A DNA stretch of 64,000 bases from RGIG7213 sp045540335 (GTDB taxonomy: Bacteria > Bacillota > Clostridia > Oscillospirales > CAG-272). Below the pieces are notes generated by a model that was not told the DNA's origin, made no database searches, and saw nothing but the letters and a program-made list of their open reading frames with translations. The position numbers and the translations under genes were made by a program. Below, piece after piece: positions 8,580 through 18,632 of this stretch. The stretch covers positions 90,070 to 154,069 of the forward strand of contig JAZQHC010000045.1 of the NCBI GenBank assembly GCA_045540335.1. Reading direction: 5' to 3'. Every line of letters begins with the position of its first letter. The first letter of the stretch is position 1.

Positions 8580-11216
8580 TTATTTACCTGCCTTTTCTAA
8601 AATATTATACACTTCATTAAGTGCTTCATCAATTTTTTCGGCAATCTTTATACCCGAAGTTGCATTATCGGGTCTTCCGCCGCCACCGCCGCCTGCGATC
8701 TTACTGATTTCCTTCAAAATATTTCCTGCGTGTGCGCCCGATTTAACGGCTTCAGCGCCGGCACAGGCTACAAGATTCAACTTATCTGCATTGTTAGTTG
8801 CAATAACAGCAACAACGGAAGGATCTTGTGATTTGATTTTGTCGCAAAGCGCCCTTGCAGCATCAACGGAAACGCCTTCCGTTTTTCCGGTAATAACTGT
8901 AAATACACCAATGGACTTTTTGTTTTTGAAAATACTATCAGCTTGAGATGCGGCAATTTTGTTATTCAAACGCTCTATCTCGTGCTTTTCTTCCTTCAAT
9001 TCCGCTTGGAGTTGTGCGGCCTTTTTGTCTATTTCTGTAAGGTTGGAAGCCTTTAATTCCCTTGCACAGTTTGCTATAAGGGTTTGTTTTTCTTCGAGAA
9101 GCTTCAAAACGTTTTTGCCGGTCGTTCCTTCTATTCTGCGTACACCGGAAGCAACGGAAGATTCGGAAATGATCTTAAAAAGACCTGCCTTTGCAGTATT
9201 GTCAAGATGCGTACCGCCGCACAATTCAGTGGAATAATCGCCCATTTTAACAACTCTTACAACGTCACCGTACTTTTCGCCAAACAAAGCCATTGCACCC
9301 ATTCCGCGTGCGGTTTCAACGTCTGTTTCAAGCGTAACGATAGGCGTCCCTGAAAGAACCGCTTCGTTTACAAGGTCTTCAACCTTTTGGATTTCCTCAG
9401 AAGTCATAGCTGTGTAATGCGAAAAGTCAAATCTTACCCTTTCGCTATCAACGTACGAGCCTGCCTGTTCAACGTGTGTACCGAGAACAGCACGCAAAGC
9501 GCCTTGCAACAAATGTGCTGCAGAGTGATTTCTGCGTATTGCATCGCGTCTTTCGGCGTCAACTATGGCAGTTGCGGCATCTGCTGTGGATACCGTACCT
9601 TCAACGTAGCATCTATGCATAAATATGCCGTTTGCTTTTTTCGTATCTTTAACCGCAATTACGGCATTTGCTGTTTTAATTACGCCTGTGTCGCCTACCT
9701 GACCGCCGCCTTCGCCGTAAAAAGGTGTTTTATCAAGAATAATTACAGCGTCGCTGTCAGCTACGGAATCCAAAGATTCGTTATCGGCAGATACTATTGC
9801 TTTGATCGTACAATCGCTTTGGCATGTTTCATATCCAACGAATTCGGTAGGCTGTGATCTGTCAAGAAAATCAAACGTTTCATCACTCCAACTGAAGTCG
9901 CCAAGCTCTGCCCTTGCGCGCCTTGCACGTTCTTTTTGTTCATTCATAAGGGCGGTGAACCCTTCTTCATCAATGCCGATACCCTTTTCTGTCGCAATTT
10001 CCCTTGTAAGATCAAGCGGGAAACCGTACGTGTCGTTAAGCTTGAAAACATCTTCCGCCGAAAGCTGTTTTTTGTCTTCCCTTACGGCTTTTTCAATCAT
10101 GCCGGAAAGCATGTCCATACCGCTGTCTATGGTTTTGGAAAATTTCTCTTCTTCTATGGAAACTATCTTCTTTATATAATCTAACTTTTCAGTAAGTTCA
10201 GGATATTCTGAAAGATTTTCTTTAGCAACCACGGGAACAATGTCGGCAAGGAAAGTTTCTTTTATACCCAGTAATTTTCCATGGCGTGCCGCACGGCGAA
10301 GCAATCTGCGAAGTACGTATCCCCTGCCCTCGTTAGAGGGTACTACACCGTCGCAAATTAAGAAGCAAGTGCTTCTGATGTGGTCTGTGATAACGCGCAA
10401 GGAAACGTCGCTTTCGGGATCAGCACCGTATGTGATTCCGGCCTTGGATATAATTGCTTTCATAATGTTTTGCACTGTATCAACTTCGAAAAGGTTGTTA
10501 ACACCTTGCATGATACAAGCGATTCTTTCAAGGCCCATACCCGTATCTATATTGGGCTTTGCAAGAGGTGTATAATTACCGGCACCGTCGCTTTCAAATT
10601 GGGTAAACACCAAGTTCCAAAACTCAACAAATCTGTCGCAATCGCATCCAACTGCACAATCGGGTGAACCGCAACCATGCTCTATACCTCTGTCGAAGTA
10701 CAATTCAGAACATGGGCCGCAAGGACCGGAACCGATTTCCCAGAAGTTGTCCTCTTTGCCGAGACGAACCATATGAGAAGGGTCAACACCAACTTCCTTT
10801 GTCCATATATCGAACGCTTCGTCATCGTTTTCGTAAATACTTACGTAAAGTCTGTCAACCGGCAATTCGAGAACTTGCGTGCAGAATTCCCATGCCCAAG
10901 CGGTAGCCTCGTGCTTGAAGTAATCGCCAAATGAGAAGTTTCCGAGCATCTCGAAATAAGTTCCGTGGCGTGCAGTTTTACCGACTCTTTCAATATCGGG
11001 CGTTCTTATACACTTTTGGCAAGTAGTCATTCTGTGACGTGGCGGTTCTTTCTCGCCTGTGAAGAATTTTTTCAAAGGTGCCATTCCGGCGTTGATAAGT
11101 AAAAGTGATTTGTCGTCCTGTGGGACAAGGGGAAAACTTTTGTGACGAAGATGCCCCTTTGATTCGTAAAATTTCAAATACTTTTCTCTTATATCGTTAA
11201 GAGATAACCATTCCAT
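8580..11216 (-). CDS. alaS: Alanyl-tRNA synthetase
   Basis: Class II synthetase charging tRNA-Ala, with its own editing domain. The 878-residue length is standard. Visible landmarks: class II core near the N-terminus (FYESKGH, then NAGMAPLKKFF and RHGTYFEMLGNFSFGDYF), the editing-site motif NHSAAHLLQGALR at about 560, the CGGTHLDNTAKAG zinc site at about 667, and a C-terminal glycine-rich segment (GGGGGGRPDNATSG) of the DHHA1 domain. Transcribed with mscL and the HIT gene. Confidence 0.98.
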   Translation of the reverse strand: MEWLSLNDIREKYLKFYESKGHLRHKSFPLVPQDDKSLLLINAGMAPLKKFFTGEKEPPRHRMTTCQKCIRTPDIERVGKTARHGTYFEMLGNFSFGDYFKHEATAWAWEFCTQVLELPVDRLYVSIYENDDEAFDIWTKEVGVDPSHMVRLGKEDNFWEIGSGPCGPCSELYFDRGIEHGCGSPDCAVGCDCDRFVEFWNLVFTQFESDGAGNYTPLAKPNIDTGMGLERIACIMQGVNNLFEVDTVQNIMKAIISKAGITYGADPESDVSLRVITDHIRSTCFLICDGVVPSNEGRGYVLRRLLRRAARHGKLLGIKETFLADIVPVVAKENLSEYPELTEKLDYIKKIVSIEEEKFSKTIDSGMDMLSGMIEKAVREDKKQLSAEDVFKLNDTYGFPLDLTREIATEKGIGIDEEGFTALMNEQKERARRARAELGDFSWSDETFDFLDRSQPTEFVGYETCQSDCTIKAIVSADNESLDSVADSDAVIILDKTPFYGEGGGQVGDTGVIKTANAVIAVKDTKKANGIFMHRCYVEGTVSTADAATAIVDAERRDAIRRNHSAAHLLQGALRAVLGTHVEQAGSYVDSERVRFDFSHYTAMTSEEIQKVEDLVNEAVLSGTPIVTLETDVETARGMGAMALFGEKYGDVVRVVKMGDYSTELCGGTHLDNTAKAGLFKIISESSVASGVRRIEGTTGKNVLKLLEEKQTLIANCARELKASNLTEIDKKAAQLQAELKEEKHEIERLNNKIAASQADSIFKNKKSIGVFTVITGKTEGVSVDAARALCDKIKSQDPSVVAVIATNNADKLNLVACAGAEAVKSGAHAGNILKEISKIAGGGGGGRPDNATSGIKIAEKIDEALNEVYNILEKAGK

Positions 11217-11235
11217 AAAAAAGTACCATTCCTTT

Positions 11236-11253
11236 CACCCGAAAAAGAGGGTG
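11236..11253 (-). other. Short hairpin just before the alaS ribosome binding site
   Basis: Arms CACCC and GGGTG with an 8-nt pyrimidine-rich loop end a few bases before AAAGGAATGG, the likely ribosome binding region of alaS. It is not followed by a T-run and there is no T-box anywhere in the leader. It may influence alaS translation; function unproven. Confidence 0.35.
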
Positions 11254-11274
11254 TTTATTGATATATTACATGAT

Positions 11275-11303
11275 ATTATATCAAGCAATTCTCAAAAAAT
11301 CAA
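11275..11303 (-). promoter_or_regulatory. Promoter of the alaS-mscL-HIT operon
   Basis: On the minus strand TTGATT (11303-11298) and TATAAT (11280-11275) are separated by exactly 17 bp. The transcript start would fall near 11268, giving a leader of about 50 nt that contains the short hairpin. Confidence 0.75.
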
Positions 11304-11430
11304 TATATTATTGTAAAAAACAGCGAATTTTTCTTAAAATATCGCGCTTTTTTAATTTTATGTACGGAATATATTGAAATAAAACTTATTTTGTGATAGT
11401 ATAAAATAAAAACGTTCTGTTGGAGAAACT

Positions 11431-12705
11431 ATGAAAAACAATATATTCTTCCCTGCGGACATATTATTGCCCGACTGTAAAAAAGTAGATTATGAGAAAT
11501 TTTCCGTTATAGCGTGCGATCAGTACACATCAGAGCCGGAATATTGGGAAAACGTCAAGAAGAGTGCCGACGAAAAATATTCCGCATATAATATAATTCT
11601 TCCCGAGGTATATCTTTCATCAGACGTAGATGCTTACACGAAAAAGATAACGGCAAATATGCAGGATTATCTGAAAAACCTTTTCTTTACATACGGCAAC
11701 CATATGATTTATGTTGAAAGAACGCTTCCGTCAAACGGAAAAGTAAGACGTGGCGTTGTCGGAATGATAGACCTTGAAGCGTATGATTACAACAAGGGTT
11801 CCACCTCTGCTATAAGAGCAACCGAAGGAACTGTACTTGAACGCATTCCGCCAAGAGTAAAGATCCGCCAAGATGCGGCGCTTGAATCCCCTCATGTTAT
11901 GCTTTTCTGCGATGATCCGGAAAAGACTGTTATAGAGCCTATTGCAGACAAAAAGGATACACTTGAAAAAGCCTATGATTTTGATCTTATGTGTGGCGGC
12001 GGAAACATCAAAGGATATTTCTTATCAAGTAAAGAAATGAAGCGTATCGACGATGCTATATGCAATCTTGCAGATATTGACAAATTTAACGCAAAATACG
12101 GAACAAAAGAAAAAAATGCTCTAGTGTTTGCTGTCGGTGACGGAAATCACTCTTTGGCAACCGCAAAGGCTTGTTATGAAAATCTGAAAAGAAAGATAGG
12201 TGACGAAGCCAAGAATTCTCTTGCACGTTACGCTTTGGTTGAGCTTGTTAACATTCACGATGAATCCATTGAATTTGAGCCGATATACAGAATAATTATG
12301 AATGTTGAGCCAATCAAGGTTATAAACGAGCTTGAAAAATTCTGCGATATCACGTTTGAAAAGCCTGATTGCAAATACTATAAATATGATTTTTATACAG
12401 AAGAAGAGTCGGGTGAAATTTACATCAAAAATCCCTCAAGCGCATTACCTGTCGGCGAGCTTCAGAACTTCTTGTTTGAGTTTGCAAAGAAATACCCTGA
12501 ATGTGAGATCGACTATATTCACGGAATCGAAAACCTTAAAGCTCTTTCAAAGGAAGAATACTGCATAGGATTTATATTCGATGGAATGAGAAAGGACGAG
12601 CTTTTCTCATCCGTCATTAAAGACGGCGCTTTGCCCAGAAAGACATTCTCAATGGGACACGCTGACGATAAAAGATTTTATCTTGAATGCAGAAAGATAG
12701 TTTAA
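11431..12705 (+). CDS. DUF1015 family protein
   Basis: The 424-residue protein opens with FFPADILLPDCKKVDYEKFSVIACDQYTSEPEYW-type sequence, the signature of the DUF1015 family, and contains the conserved FAVGDGNHSLATAKACYE box at about residues 231-248 and GMRKDELFS-MGHADDKRFYLE near the end. Some relatives (SerK of Thermococcus, SbnI) phosphorylate free serine; whether this protein does is not known. GGAG lies 7 nt before the ATG. The gene stands alone, divergent from alaS and convergent with yunB (stop codons adjacent). Confidence 0.88.
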   Translation: MKNNIFFPADILLPDCKKVDYEKFSVIACDQYTSEPEYWENVKKSADEKYSAYNIILPEVYLSSDVDAYTKKITANMQDYLKNLFFTYGNHMIYVERTLPSNGKVRRGVVGMIDLEAYDYNKGSTSAIRATEGTVLERIPPRVKIRQDAALESPHVMLFCDDPEKTVIEPIADKKDTLEKAYDFDLMCGGGNIKGYFLSSKEMKRIDDAICNLADIDKFNAKYGTKEKNALVFAVGDGNHSLATAKACYENLKRKIGDEAKNSLARYALVELVNIHDESIEFEPIYRIIMNVEPIKVINELEKFCDITFEKPDCKYYKYDFYTEEESGEIYIKNPSSALPVGELQNFLFEFAKKYPECEIDYIHGIENLKALSKEEYCIGFIFDGMRKDELFSSVIKDGALPRKTFSMGHADDKRFYLECRKIV

Positions 12706-13440
12706 TTAACCGCCCCTGTATTTTTCTAACCATTGCGATGTTTTTTCGTCTATCACGTTTATATTTGTAAATGTGTTCGGAACTTTACCTATTATTACGC
12801 TTTCGCATAACAATATTTCGTCAGAACAGCTTGCACGTATAGTTTGATTGCCTATTTTGGCGTCTATACTGGCAGTGAACGTTACGTAAGAGGACAGATG
12901 TGTTTGATTAACGCCGCTGTCCTCTATTTTATTAACTATTTCATTTTGCACTGACGAAACACTTAACATTTTTACTTTTAGTTTATAACCTCTTCCGTTC
13001 AGTAAAACACCACCGAAAAGACTTCCCAATGGAACTTCAATCGCTGTATCCATATCTTCAACCGCCGAAATTACAGCTTTTGCAACGGAAGATTTGATTT
13101 CGTTTACCTTTGCGGCATTTACAAATATACTTTCTGTGCTTCCGTTATCAGCCTTGTTAATTTTATATAAGCTTTCAAAGTCAACGTTTTCACTTTCTAA
13201 AAATTCCACAACACTTGAATTTATACATTCAAAAAGCTCGCCCTCTAATGCTGTTACAGAGAGCTGTGAAACTGATGTTATAATACTGTTTGTAAATACG
13301 CAGCTTAAAATAACAAGAAAAACTAAAGAAATTGACAGTACAATTTTTGGTTTAAATATGATAATCTTGCGCTTGATACGCCATTTAAATTTATAAAAAT
13401 ATCCCCTCGTAGCAATCACCTCGTAAAAGGCTATGCACAA
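12706..13440 (-). CDS. yunB: Sporulation protein YunB family
   Basis: A 244-residue protein with one N-terminal transmembrane segment (about residues 32-52, VLSISLVFLVILSCVF) and an extracytoplasmic domain with the YunB landmarks IEVPLGSLFGGVLLNGRG and IGKVPNTFTNI near the C-terminus. In Bacillus YunB is a mother-cell sporulation protein of unclear biochemical role. The start is uncertain: the ORF opens upstream of a GAGGTG and no ATG has a well-spaced ribosome binding site, so the true N-terminus may be a few to 20 residues shorter. Confidence 0.85.
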   Translation of the reverse strand: MCIAFYEVIATRGYFYKFKWRIKRKIIIFKPKIVLSISLVFLVILSCVFTNSIITSVSQLSVTALEGELFECINSSVVEFLESENVDFESLYKINKADNGSTESIFVNAAKVNEIKSSVAKAVISAVEDMDTAIEVPLGSLFGGVLLNGRGYKLKVKMLSVSSVQNEIVNKIEDSGVNQTHLSSYVTFTASIDAKIGNQTIRASCSDEILLCESVIIGKVPNTFTNINVIDEKTSQWLEKYRGG

Positions 13441-13458
13441 GGGGAAATATTTATTCTG

Positions 13459-15171
13459 TTATTTTGTTGCGCTTGCGGAAATTGCGGTAAGGTCTTCTAA
13501 ATCTATCACGCCGTCGTTGTTAAAATCTGCCGCAAGCTCGTATTTAAGCGTATCGCCTGAAAGATACTTTTTGATTTGAATAATATCCTTTGAATTTGCG
13601 CGCCCGTCACTGTTTGTATCACCCAAAACGATTATCGTGTATGATGTGTTACACGAAGCAGATGTATTAACCTGTATGGTATCGCCTGTGCATATCAAAG
13701 ATCCGTTAGGTAATGTTAACCCATGCTTATCTTTGATTACCATATTCATATCGGAACAGCTTTTTATGGTTTCAACCGTTGTTCCGACGGATATACCTAA
13801 GATATAGCCGTTTTCTTCATAAACAGTTGAATCGGTAAAATGGATTTCCGTTTCGGGTATTACGAAAGAAAGAAATTCGCCGTTTTCTTCCTTATTTGGT
13901 GAATTAAGCAACTCGTAGTAAATCGTGTTGCCGTTCATCATTATACCGTAAATATTGTAAAATTCTTCTTTTTCGGGGGTATAAACGGTTGTACTGTTAG
14001 TGCCGTCAAAACTGCACGAGCGTATTTCATCGGCCGTAACGTAAAGAAGCTTATCTTCAAACAACTGCAAACCGGGTGCCGGTTGCCAGCAGCTTGTCGC
14101 TGATGCAAACCAAATCGACGATACGTTTAAAATCGAATCGTAAGACAAATCCTCTTCTTTTGCAAAAATGTTGTCTGTTGCGCAAATATCGTATCCTTCA
14201 ACAATGTTGGAACGAACCTTTGTAAAATACCAGCGGCCGTTTACCCATACAAAATTGCCCTTATATACGTTTTTATTGTGCAAGCACAATTCTTCGTATT
14301 CCGTACCTATAATGTAATCTGTAGTGGTAGAATTGATTGTCGTTATGGGATCGTATTCGCTATGCTCTGCTTCAATGATTCCTTCTGCGCTTCTTAAAAA
14401 GTTATTATAATAGAACCTGCCGCAGATATCGTACTGAATATCGTCCCACGTAACGTCAACGTGGTACCATTTGTTGTTTAATCGAATCAAGCTCCAACCG
14501 TGATTCATGGAGGTGCTCATTACAAAATCGCATACAACGCCCATTCGGCGCATTATATGGTTGAAAGTAAGCGCATATCCTTGGCAAACCGCATCGCCTT
14601 CGCCCAAAACACCGTATATGGTGTAGATTGAATCTCTATCAGTGGGGGTATTTGTAAGTATAGCCTCGGTATAGCGTGTGTTTGATGCGATGTAATTGTG
14701 AACGTAAAGCGCTTTATCCTCATCGGTAGGAAGCATGCCGGCTTCGGCTATTACCGCGTCAACCTTTTGGTTGACCTGCTTGATCATATCTGGTACTGCT
14801 TCAATATCATAAAGCGAGGTGAAGCATACAACGCTTATAATACCGCTTGAAGAAACACTATAACTCATACTGCCTGCAATGAAGAATAATTCCGTTCTTT
14901 GTCTTAACAGCGAGTTTAAAAAAACGCTTGCTTGTGTGCTTTGCACCGAAAAAGATTTTATATCAATTGATATAGTACTGCTGTCTGTTTCGGCATCGTA
15001 TTCGTATAACGACAAATCGCACGCGCATTCAGAAATATATTCCGCAACATCTGCGTATATGTAATCTTCGTTATATACTGCCGTATGCCCTTCTTTTGCA
15101 TCGGCACCGAAAGGAAAACAAAAAGCAATCAAAAGAGCGCTGACCAAAATAATTGAAAATAATCTTCGCAT
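13459..15171 (-). CDS. Secreted transglutaminase-like protein with C-terminal dockerin-like domain
   Basis: 570 residues. A signal peptide (MRRLFSIILVSALLIAFCF, cleavage probably after ADA) precedes a transglutaminase-like domain at about 150-270, with the likely catalytic cysteine in GDAVCQGYALTFNH and the histidine in MNHGWSL followed by WYHVDVTWDD. A beta-rich region follows (about 280-480). The C-terminus has two calcium-binding dockerin-type repeats, DTNSDGRANSKDIIQIKKYL and DFNNDGVIDLEDL. Dockerins attach proteins to cohesin-bearing scaffolds; no cohesin gene is in the window. It may be a protease or peptide cross-linker at the cell surface. Confidence 0.88.
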   Translation of the reverse strand: MRRLFSIILVSALLIAFCFPFGADAKEGHTAVYNEDYIYADVAEYISECACDLSLYEYDAETDSSTISIDIKSFSVQSTQASVFLNSLLRQRTELFFIAGSMSYSVSSSGIISVVCFTSLYDIEAVPDMIKQVNQKVDAVIAEAGMLPTDEDKALYVHNYIASNTRYTEAILTNTPTDRDSIYTIYGVLGEGDAVCQGYALTFNHIMRRMGVVCDFVMSTSMNHGWSLIRLNNKWYHVDVTWDDIQYDICGRFYYNNFLRSAEGIIEAEHSEYDPITTINSTTTDYIIGTEYEELCLHNKNVYKGNFVWVNGRWYFTKVRSNIVEGYDICATDNIFAKEEDLSYDSILNVSSIWFASATSCWQPAPGLQLFEDKLLYVTADEIRSCSFDGTNSTTVYTPEKEEFYNIYGIMMNGNTIYYELLNSPNKEENGEFLSFVIPETEIHFTDSTVYEENGYILGISVGTTVETIKSCSDMNMVIKDKHGLTLPNGSLICTGDTIQVNTSASCNTSYTIIVLGDTNSDGRANSKDIIQIKKYLSGDTLKYELAADFNNDGVIDLEDLTAISASATK

Positions 15172-15245
15172 ATTGTCAAAACCTCTTAGTTTAAATTTTC
15201 AGCGCGCTGTTATATGGTAATAAAAGCGCGCTGTTATGTATATCT

Positions 15246-16310
15246 TTATTTGCAGATCTCTTCGGAAAGCCTGTACAATTCGAGTTTTGCAGCAGCCCTT
15301 TCTTCGCAATGGCGGCGCATATCCACCAAAGAACCCTCTGCCTCAAGCTCTGCGTATTCTTCGGGTGTCATTTGTTCTTTGAACATACGGTCTATCTTAA
15401 GTGCCTTGTTGATATCCATAGACGTTATAACGCCCTTTCTTTCACATATAACAAGGTTACTCTTGCCGTCTAACAATTCATTAACCGCAGCTTTTCCCAT
15501 GCGTGATGCGATAACCCTGTCTCTTACAGTGGGGTTACCACCTCTTTGCACGTGTGCCAAGCGTGAGAATCTTGTTTCAATTCCCGTTTTTTCTTCAATT
15601 CGCTTCGCAAAACCTTCTGCAAAATTCTCTTTGCCTTCGGCTACTATAACGATAAAGTTACGCTTTTTATTCTCTCTTGCTTTAAGTATTTTCTGAATAG
15701 CATGTTCTTCATCATACGGAAGCTCTCTTACAGCAATAGAGATAGCACCTGTTGCAATACCCGTGTGTATGGCGATATCACCTGCGTATTTACCCATAAC
15801 CTCAACAACGTTACATCTTGCGTGTGATTCGCAGGTATCGCGAAGCTTATCAACCAATTCAACAACCGTATTCATAGCGGTATCAAAACCGATAGTATAG
15901 TCTGTTGATGAAATGTCGTTATCAATCGTAGCAGGAATTCCTATACAAGGAACACCCATTCTTGTAAGGTCTGTTGCGCCTCTGAACGTTCCATCGCCGC
16001 CAATGGCGACGATGCCGTCAATACCTCTTTGTTTGCAAACATCAACAGCCTTCTGCATACCTTCTTGGGTTTTGAATTCCAAGCAACGAGCCGAGTATAG
16101 CATTGTTCCGCCGCGTGATATGATATTGGAAACACTTCTGATACTCAAAAGTTCCATATCGTTTTCTATAAGACCCTTGTAACCGCCGTAAATACCATAA
16201 ACCTCTTCAACGCCTCTGCCGATAGCCGTACGTACAACAGAACGGACAGCGGCATTCATGCCGGGGGCGTCACCGCCGGAGGTTAAAACGCCTATTCTTT
16301 TAAACTGCAT
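15246..16310 (-). CDS. pfkA: ATP-dependent 6-phosphofructokinase
   Basis: Phosphorylates fructose-6-phosphate in glycolysis. The 354-residue protein has LTSGGDAPGMNA (9-20), the nucleotide-binding GGDGTFRG (104-111) and the catalytic PATIDNDI (126-133). Glycine, rather than aspartate, in GGDG indicates ATP rather than pyrophosphate as donor. It is slightly longer than the 319-residue Bacillus enzyme because of a C-terminal extension. It stands between the transglutaminase and glycosyltransferase genes, with more than 100 bp on its 5' side that carry a TATAAT box at about 16337 with a CCGA-4-TCGG palindrome just upstream of it. Confidence 0.96.
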   Translation of the reverse strand: MQFKRIGVLTSGGDAPGMNAAVRSVVRTAIGRGVEEVYGIYGGYKGLIENDMELLSIRSVSNIISRGGTMLYSARCLEFKTQEGMQKAVDVCKQRGIDGIVAIGGDGTFRGATDLTRMGVPCIGIPATIDNDISSTDYTIGFDTAMNTVVELVDKLRDTCESHARCNVVEVMGKYAGDIAIHTGIATGAISIAVRELPYDEEHAIQKILKARENKKRNFIVIVAEGKENFAEGFAKRIEEKTGIETRFSRLAHVQRGGNPTVRDRVIASRMGKAAVNELLDGKSNLVICERKGVITSMDINKALKIDRMFKEQMTPEEYAELEAEGSLVDMRRHCEERAAAKLELYRLSEEICK

Positions 16311-16427
16311 ATTAAAACACCTCTGGAAAATATATTATATAAAACCGACGTATCGGCTCGAATAATCATAATATCATAAGATTATTAAATAATTGTGAAG
16401 TTGTATTATATTTTTTAACAATAAATA

Positions 16428-17543
16428 CTATTTTACGACATTATTGATTGCAAATTTACATAAATTAAGTGCAGAATTTGGTTTTGCTATACGTACTGCA
16501 TTTTCTTTCATGCACTTTATTTTTTCCGGAAAAGCAAAATATTGATATATAATGTCTTGCAAATCATATGCCGGTGTAACCTTCATAGCAATACCGTTAT
16601 TGCAAAGAAAATCTGTATTTCTGTCTTCTATTCCGGGAATGGGGTTGATTATTATTAAAGGTAAATTTTTGGCAAGTGCTTCCGAAGTGGTAAGACCGCC
16701 CGGTTTAGTAATAAATCCGTCTGCACACTCCATCAACTCGTCGATATAATCAACGTAACCAAGCACTATGATGTTTTTCTTATATTGGATATTGCAAAGC
16801 GCTTTGTAGGATTTTTTATTGGAACCGCAAACAACTATTATCTGAAAATCGTATTTAAAATTGTCAAGCATGGTTACGGTTTCTTCTATATCGCCGAATC
16901 CCATACTGCCGCCCATAACCAAAAGCGTCAATTTTTCAAAATCAAGCCCGTATTTTTCACACAAAGCTTTTTTATCGTTTTTTTGGGCAAATTTTAATTT
17001 AATCGGTATGCCAAACGGTAAAAACTGTTCTTTTTTAAAGCCCTTTTTCAAACATTGAACGTACATCAATTCATTAGGACATATTACATAATCAAGACCG
17101 AGAGCACCTTCCCAAAATGGATGCATACAAAAATCTGTTACTACACCGTAGGTCTTACATTTTAAATCGAATTTTTCTTTGATTATATCTACCAAAACAG
17201 CGGCAAAAGAATGTGTTACAAATAAAGCATCGGGATTGTACTCTTCAATATAACCATATAATTTTTTTGCTGCAGAAACGTTTGACATTCTGACAATGGA
17301 AAAGTTCTCTTTATCGAATTTTCTTTCTTCAAGCCATTTATACACTTTTGCGTATGCGGTATCCATATGCTTTGTTGTGGTAAGATAGCCTTTATCAATT
17401 ATTACTGCAAGCATATGGCTGATATATTCGTACGTATCAAGTACAAGGCAATCGTGCCCAAGGCTTTCAAATCCTTCCTTTATAGCAGAAGCGGTCATAT
17501 TATGCCCCTGCCCTGCCGTGATGGAAAGTACCAAAAATTTCAT
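16428..17543 (-). CDS. Processive diacylglycerol glucosyltransferase-like (GT28, MGDG synthase family)
   Basis: 371 residues with the two-domain GT-B arrangement of MGDG synthase/UgtP proteins. The N-terminal half begins VLSITAGQGHNMTASAIKEG, a glycine-histidine loop used for lipid-acceptor binding. The C-terminal half has VVCGSNKKSYKAL and the donor-site GFITKPGGLTTSEALAKNLP. Such enzymes add hexoses to diacylglycerol to make membrane glycolipids and lipoteichoic acid anchors, acting at the cytoplasmic membrane face. The sugar and number of additions cannot be read from sequence. The start follows directly on the ricT stop. Confidence 0.88.
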   Translation of the reverse strand: MKFLVLSITAGQGHNMTASAIKEGFESLGHDCLVLDTYEYISHMLAVIIDKGYLTTTKHMDTAYAKVYKWLEERKFDKENFSIVRMSNVSAAKKLYGYIEEYNPDALFVTHSFAAVLVDIIKEKFDLKCKTYGVVTDFCMHPFWEGALGLDYVICPNELMYVQCLKKGFKKEQFLPFGIPIKLKFAQKNDKKALCEKYGLDFEKLTLLVMGGSMGFGDIEETVTMLDNFKYDFQIIVVCGSNKKSYKALCNIQYKKNIIVLGYVDYIDELMECADGFITKPGGLTTSEALAKNLPLIIINPIPGIEDRNTDFLCNNGIAMKVTPAYDLQDIIYQYFAFPEKIKCMKENAVRIAKPNSALNLCKFAINNVVK

Positions 17544-18632
17544 TTAATTCTTTGCCTCTGATTCCTGCTTATCCTTCTTAACGTAACCCATGTTTGTAAC
17601 TTCGTCTCTGTGATATTGCTTTGCCGGCGCATCGGGTGCAGAAGAAAGCTTCACTTTAATGATTCCTGTTAACGGCGTTGATTCCACAACTATCCCGTTA
17701 CCGTCTGCAGTTTGAACCATTGAATCTACTTTCGGGGTAAGACGTGCTTCTTCCTCGTACGTTTCGTGCTCGAACTTCAAGCAACACATCAATCTGCCGC
17801 AAGTGCCAGATATTTTAGCGGAATTAAGCGACAGATTTTGTTCTTTCGCCATTTTCATTGATACCTGACCGCAATCGTTTAAGAATGATTTACAGCAAAA
17901 AACTCTTCCGCAAGTGCCCAGACCGCCCATCATTTTTGCTTCGTCCCTGATTCCTATTTGTCGTAATTCAATGCGTGTTTTGAAAACAGCCGCAAGGTCT
18001 TTAACAAGCTCTCTGAAATCGACCCTTGAATCGGAAGTGAAATAAAACAACAGCTTTGTATTGTCAAACGTGTATTCCGCTTCAACAAGCTTCATTGGAA
18101 GATTATGTTTTTCAACCAATTTTTGACACTCTTCGATGGCTTCCTTTTCTTTAATACCGTTTTCGATATTACGTCTTTCATCATCTTCTGTGGCAACCCT
18201 TACAACATTTTTCAAAGGAAGAATAACTTCCCTTTCAGAAACGGTTTTGTTTTCTATTGTTATTTCGCCGAATTCCTGCCCTCTGGCTGTTTCAACGATA
18301 ACATGCTGCCCCAATGTAAATTGCGCGCCGTTTGGACTGAAATAATATATTTTTTCGGAATTATCGAATTTAACCCCTACGATTTCAAACGTTTTTTCTT
18401 CAGGCTCTTTCACCACGGTTACAAATTCACCGTTGAATGATACTTCGGAAACCGTAACATTATCCATAGGTAACATTTCATCCGGAATCACGATTTCCGG
18501 CTTGTCGTAGGGGGCAAGAACTTTATTTTCGTTTTGTATCGGTTTGGCTTGATTTTGTTTTGTGTTATATGGTTTATGATATCCCTTTTTGTGTACAAAA
18601 TTCTTGTTTTTATTTGTTTTTGTTTCTGGCAT
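17544..18632 (-). CDS. ricT: PSP1-domain protein RicT (YaaT)
   Basis: 362 residues. After a basic, low-complexity N-terminus the PSP1 domain occupies about 75-330. The conserved cysteine clusters of RicT are present: TCGRVFCC (about 238-245) and, about 30 residues on, TCGRLMCCLKFEHETY. In Bacillus RicT with RicA and RicF forms an iron-sulfur complex that steers RNase Y mRNA processing and affects competence and sporulation. It directly follows holB (1-bp spacing), the same neighbour as in Bacillus. Confidence 0.95.
   Translation of the reverse strand: MPETKTNKNKNFVHKKGYHKPYNTKQNQAKPIQNENKVLAPYDKPEIVIPDEMLPMDNVTVSEVSFNGEFVTVVKEPEEKTFEIVGVKFDNSEKIYYFSPNGAQFTLGQHVIVETARGQEFGEITIENKTVSEREVILPLKNVVRVATEDDERRNIENGIKEKEAIEECQKLVEKHNLPMKLVEAEYTFDNTKLLFYFTSDSRVDFRELVKDLAAVFKTRIELRQIGIRDEAKMMGGLGTCGRVFCCKSFLNDCGQVSMKMAKEQNLSLNSAKISGTCGRLMCCLKFEHETYEEEARLTPKVDSMVQTADGNGIVVESTPLTGIIKVKLSSAPDAPAKQYHRDEVTNMGYVKKDKQESEAKN

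Noticed and set aside
11300..11430. Promoter of the DUF1015 gene
   Set aside because: TTGAAA and TATAAA occur but are 20 bp apart, too far for a confident call.
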